A DNA stretch of 8,061 nt from CAVZLD01 sp964522605 (lineage in GTDB: Bacteria; Planctomycetota; Planctomycetia; Pirellulales; Pirellulaceae): positions 1-8,061 of the forward strand of contig CAZFWV010000315.1 in the NCBI GenBank assembly GCA_964522605.1. Direction: 5' to 3'. The notes under the pieces are model-generated. The model was not told the origin of the DNA, did not search any database, and was given only the letters and a program-made list of their open reading frames with translations. Below are positions 5,322 through 8,061 of the stretch, piece after piece; positions within the stretch are counted from its first letter, which is position 1; every line of letters starts with the position of its first letter. A program made the translations under genes and the position numbers.

Positions 5322-7805
5322 ATGCACACGAAGCTTTGTTTCCTAAGCAGTCTGTTGATTGGCGGAATGATGTTCGGGAATGCACCAGCCCGAGCTCAAA
5401 CATCGATTCGCGCCGTAACCAAACCGGCAACCGAGTCGACCAATGCGTTCTACGTGGGCAGCCGTTCACCGCTGCAGCCCACGCCGCTCATCAAATTGCC
5501 CGTTGGGACCATTCGCCCGGAAGGATGGGTCCGCAAACAACTCCAGCTTCAACGGGATGGCTTCCACGGTCACCTGGACGAGATCAGCCGATTCGTCTTG
5601 AAGGAGAATAATGCCTGGCTCGATCCATCCGGCAGCGGTGATCACGGTTGGGAAGAATTGCCATATTGGCTGAAGGGCTATAGCAATGCGGGCTACGTGT
5701 TGGGCGACGAAGAAGTGATCCGCGAGAGCAAAGTCTGGCTGGAAGCCGCGATGCGAAGCCAGAAACCAGACGGGTGGTTCGGACCCGATCAACAGCGGAC
5801 CGGATTAGCCACCAATTTGAAGGGACGCGATGACCTGTGGCCCAATATGATCATGCTCTTCTGCCTGCAGGATTATTACGAATTCTCGGGCGACCGACGC
5901 GTGATCGAATTGATGACGCGTTATTTTCGCTATCTCAATCAACGCTCGGCCGACGAGTTGCTGAAGGGTTACTGGCCCAAGATGCGCGGTGGCGATCTGC
6001 TGATGAGTATCTACTGGCTGTACAACCGCACGGGAGATCCCTGGTTGATCGACCTCGCCTATAAGGTCCATCAGAGCACCGCGGATTGGACGGGCGGCGT
6101 CATCAACTGGCACAACGTCAACATGTCGCAAGGCTTTGGTGAACCGACAACGTATTTTCTCCAGTCAAAAGACCAGCGGCACCTGGTGGCGTCGTATCGC
6201 AATTATGATCTTATTCGGGAGATGTACGGTCAGGTGCCGGGCGGCATGTTCGGCGGCGACGAGAACTGCCGGCCTGGCTATACCGATCCGCGGCAGGCCG
6301 TGGAGACCTGTGGCATGGTCGAAATGATGCTTTCGACGGAAACCCTGCTGTGGATCACGGGAGACAACCTGTGGGCCGATCGCTGCGAAGACGTCACGTT
6401 CAATTCGCTGCCGGCGGCCCTGACCGCGGACCTGAAGGCGCTCCGTTATCTGACCGCTCCCAACCTTCCGCTCTCCGATCGTCAAAACAAGAACCCCGGT
6501 CTGCAGAACGGGGGTCCGATGCTGCATATGAATCCACACGATCACCGTTGCTGCCAGCACAATTTCGGCCACGGCTGGCCGTACTATGCCGAACACCTCT
6601 GGTTCGCTACGCCCGATAACGGAGTGGCCGCCGTGCTGTTCAGTGATTGCCAAGTCAAAGCAAAAGTCGGTGAAGGGACGGAGGTCACGATTGACCAGAA
6701 TACGCAGTATCCGTTCGAGGAATCTGTCGAGTTCGTCATTCGAACCGCGCAACCGGTCAGCTTCCCGCTGTATTTGCGCGTCCCCGGTTGGTGCACCGCG
6801 CCGGCGCTGGTGATCAATGAACGTCCCGAATCGGTCTCTGCCGAGCCTTACCAGTTCGTTCGAATCGAACGCACGTGGGCCGATGGCGATCGCGTGACAT
6901 GGCGACTGCCGATGCAGATCTCGATCCGTCGCTGGGTTCGGAACAACAACAGCGTTTCCGTCGATCGCGGCCCCCTGACGTACTCACTGGAAATCGGCGA
7001 AGAGTACGTCCGGGAAGGGGGAACCGACGAGTGGCCCGCCTGGGAAATTCATCCCACGACCGCCTGGAACTACGGCCTGGTCCTCGCCGATCCTCCCGAG
7101 AAATCCTTTGAGGTGGTGAAGGGAACCTGGCCGAGCGACGAACGCCCGTTCGCTCCCGGACAATCACCGATCCGATTGCGCGCCCAAGGAAAACAGATCC
7201 CGGAATGGACACTCGATATGCAAGGACTCGTCGGCACGCTGCAACCCAGTCCGGTCTATTCGGTGCAGCCCACCGAGCAGATCACACTCATTCCCATGGG
7301 CGCCGCACGGCTACGCATCAGCTCATTCCCTGTGATCGGTGAGGGCGCTGATGCCCACCACTGGGCGGAAATGGCCAAGCCGAAGTTTCAAGTTCGAGCT
7401 TCCCACTGCTGGGCCGGGGATTCGGATGACGCCGTCGCCGATGGGGTGGAACCGAGCAGTTCGGCGGACGGTTCCATCCCCCGCTTCACCTGGTGGGATC
7501 ACCGCGGAACCGAGGAATGGATCCAAGCGGAGTTCGAGGAACCGCGGAAGGTCAATCAGGTGCAAGTCTATTGGTTTGACGATACGGGCAGTGGCTCCTG
7601 CCGTGTACCGGCCGCCTGGCGGCTCGTCTATCGTCAGGGGAACGACTGGATTCCGGTTGAGGCGGATCAGCCACCCATCGTGCGCGATGGCTACTCGGTG
7701 CTGAAATTCCCACCGGTCGAAACCAAGGCGCTGCGCGTGATCGCCCAACTGCAGCCCGATTTTTCCGCCGGCATCCTGGAATGGAAAATCTCGCAGGACG
7801 AATGA
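5322..7805 (+). CDS. Secreted GH127/DUF1680-type beta-L-arabinofuranosidase with C-terminal discoidin-like domain
   Basis: This 827-residue protein belongs to the DUF1680 group, whose type member HypBA1 releases beta-L-arabinofuranose (EC 3.2.1.185) from plant glycoproteins. Residues 1-25 are a Sec signal peptide, with likely cleavage after ARA25. An alpha-barrel catalytic domain follows; its WLKGYSNAGYVLGD and RGGDLLMSIYWLYN segments are typical. The metal and nucleophile site of HypBA1 appears complete: E328 and C330 in VETC, and C410-C411 in HRCCQHN. One of the paired cysteines should be the zinc-bound nucleophile (C417 in HypBA1). E314 in GGDEN matches the proposed acid/base, two residues closer than in HypBA1. 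A beta-domain region follows (about 430-690), then a discoidin/CBM32-like module from 692, with YWFDDTGSGSCRVP. The linkage specificity is inferred from the family; neighbouring families such as GH146 cannot be excluded. Confidence 0.9.
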   Translation: MHTKLCFLSSLLIGGMMFGNAPARAQTSIRAVTKPATESTNAFYVGSRSPLQPTPLIKLPVGTIRPEGWVRKQLQLQRDGFHGHLDEISRFVLKENNAWLDPSGSGDHGWEELPYWLKGYSNAGYVLGDEEVIRESKVWLEAAMRSQKPDGWFGPDQQRTGLATNLKGRDDLWPNMIMLFCLQDYYEFSGDRRVIELMTRYFRYLNQRSADELLKGYWPKMRGGDLLMSIYWLYNRTGDPWLIDLAYKVHQSTADWTGGVINWHNVNMSQGFGEPTTYFLQSKDQRHLVASYRNYDLIREMYGQVPGGMFGGDENCRPGYTDPRQAVETCGMVEMMLSTETLLWITGDNLWADRCEDVTFNSLPAALTADLKALRYLTAPNLPLSDRQNKNPGLQNGGPMLHMNPHDHRCCQHNFGHGWPYYAEHLWFATPDNGVAAVLFSDCQVKAKVGEGTEVTIDQNTQYPFEESVEFVIRTAQPVSFPLYLRVPGWCTAPALVINERPESVSAEPYQFVRIERTWADGDRVTWRLPMQISIRRWVRNNNSVSVDRGPLTYSLEIGEEYVREGGTDEWPAWEIHPTTAWNYGLVLADPPEKSFEVVKGTWPSDERPFAPGQSPIRLRAQGKQIPEWTLDMQGLVGTLQPSPVYSVQPTEQITLIPMGAARLRISSFPVIGEGADAHHWAEMAKPKFQVRASHCWAGDSDDAVADGVEPSSSADGSIPRFTWWDHRGTEEWIQAEFEEPRKVNQVQVYWFDDTGSGSCRVPAAWRLVYRQGNDWIPVEADQPPIVRDGYSVLKFPPVETKALRVIAQLQPDFSAGILEWKISQDE

Positions 7806-7976
7806 CGGTCGCGAACGAGCCGGCCAGAAGATGGGCCGCGGATGAACGCGGAAGGACGCGACAGCAGGCCAGGTCGACGCCGAGCAATCCGCCAACAAGT
7901 CCGTCGATGCAAGGGCGATCGACGGAAGACAGAAGCGCGAGGAAATCGCGTTACGGCTGGATCGAAGGGGAGAGGT
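7806..7976. repeat. Non-coding tail with short tandem 10-bp units
   Basis: After the GH127 stop codon, CGCGGATGAA (7837-7846), CGCGGAAGGA (7847-7856) and CGCGA (7857-7861) form an imperfect 10-base period. The word GGCCGCGGATGAACGCGGA resembles intergenic repeat text I associate with planctomycetes and other environmental bacteria. The rest of the stretch shows no gene or strong signal. An open frame across it overlaps the GH127 end and has the composition of translated repeat. Confidence 0.4.
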
Positions 7977-8054
7977 AACCACGGATTCGAGGGAGCGTAC
8001 GGATCGGCACGGACCGATCCGCGTACATCCGTTTTATCCGTTCGATCCGCGGTT
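7977..8054. repeat. Palindromic CACGGAT-type intergenic repeat
   Basis: The outer arms AACCACGGAT (7977-7986) and ATCCGCGGTT (8045-8054) match at nine of ten positions. The inner arms CGGATCGG (8000-8007) and CCGATCCG (8014-8021) match perfectly around a six-base loop. ATCCG-type words recur at 8017, 8027, 8036 and 8045. The layout is that of a widespread 'CCACGGAT...ATCCGTGG' repeat found between genes. It could act as a terminator-like hairpin after the GH127 gene, but its repeat nature is the clearer reading. Confidence 0.55.
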
Positions 8055-8061
8055 TCTCTTC

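Noticed and set aside
7837..7861. 10-base tandem units as a CRISPR array
   Set aside because: Units are contiguous, short and degenerate, with no spacers between them.
7781..7978. 65-residue open frame overlapping the end of the GH127 gene
   Set aside because: It overlaps the GH127 stop in another frame and translates intergenic repeat; no ribosome binding site or motif.

Overview
This window looks like chromosomal DNA from a planctomycete, probably of the Pirellulaceae type. The assignment rests on the gene style and the repeats, not on a database search. The genes include secreted glycoside hydrolases with extra carbohydrate-binding-like modules, a Tat-exported aldo/keto reductase and a XylR-type AraC regulator. 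The gaps between genes hold short palindromic repeats of a kind I associate with planctomycete genomes.

Layout. Positions 1-494 are non-coding and hold a short hairpin repeat, a striking pair of operator-like elements (220-306) and a plausible promoter abutting them (306-333). Next is a secreted GH51 alpha-L-arabinofuranosidase (495-2885, + strand). It converges on a XylR-like regulator (2975-3748, - strand), with inverted repeats between and across their ends. The regulator is interrupted by a 100-N assembly gap (3287-3386) that probably hides about 500 bases. A 394-base divergent spacer with repeated CCGAT/ATCGG half-sites separates it from a Tat-signal aldo/keto reductase (4143-5042, +). 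A 279-base spacer follows, with a nested palindrome (5047-5120) and a leader hairpin (5251-5279). Then comes a secreted DUF1680/GH127-type beta-L-arabinofuranosidase with a C-terminal discoidin-like module (5322-7805, +). The last 256 bases are non-coding and repeat-rich.

How it may work together. The two hydrolases have complementary linkage specificity: GH51 removes alpha-linked and GH127 removes beta-linked L-arabinofuranose. Both carry Sec-type signal peptides, so together they could strip arabinofuranosyl side chains from plant or algal polysaccharides or glycoproteins outside the cytoplasm. The XylR-type regulator lying between them probably senses a pentose and controls the locus. The reductase may act on a released sugar or an oxidised derivative, but its substrate is unknown. 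There is no transporter and no cytoplasmic arabinose pathway in the window. I see no clearly novel system. The best leads are the paired operator-like elements upstream of the GH51 gene, the half-site cluster at the regulator, and the pairing of alpha- and beta-arabinofuranosidases around one regulator.
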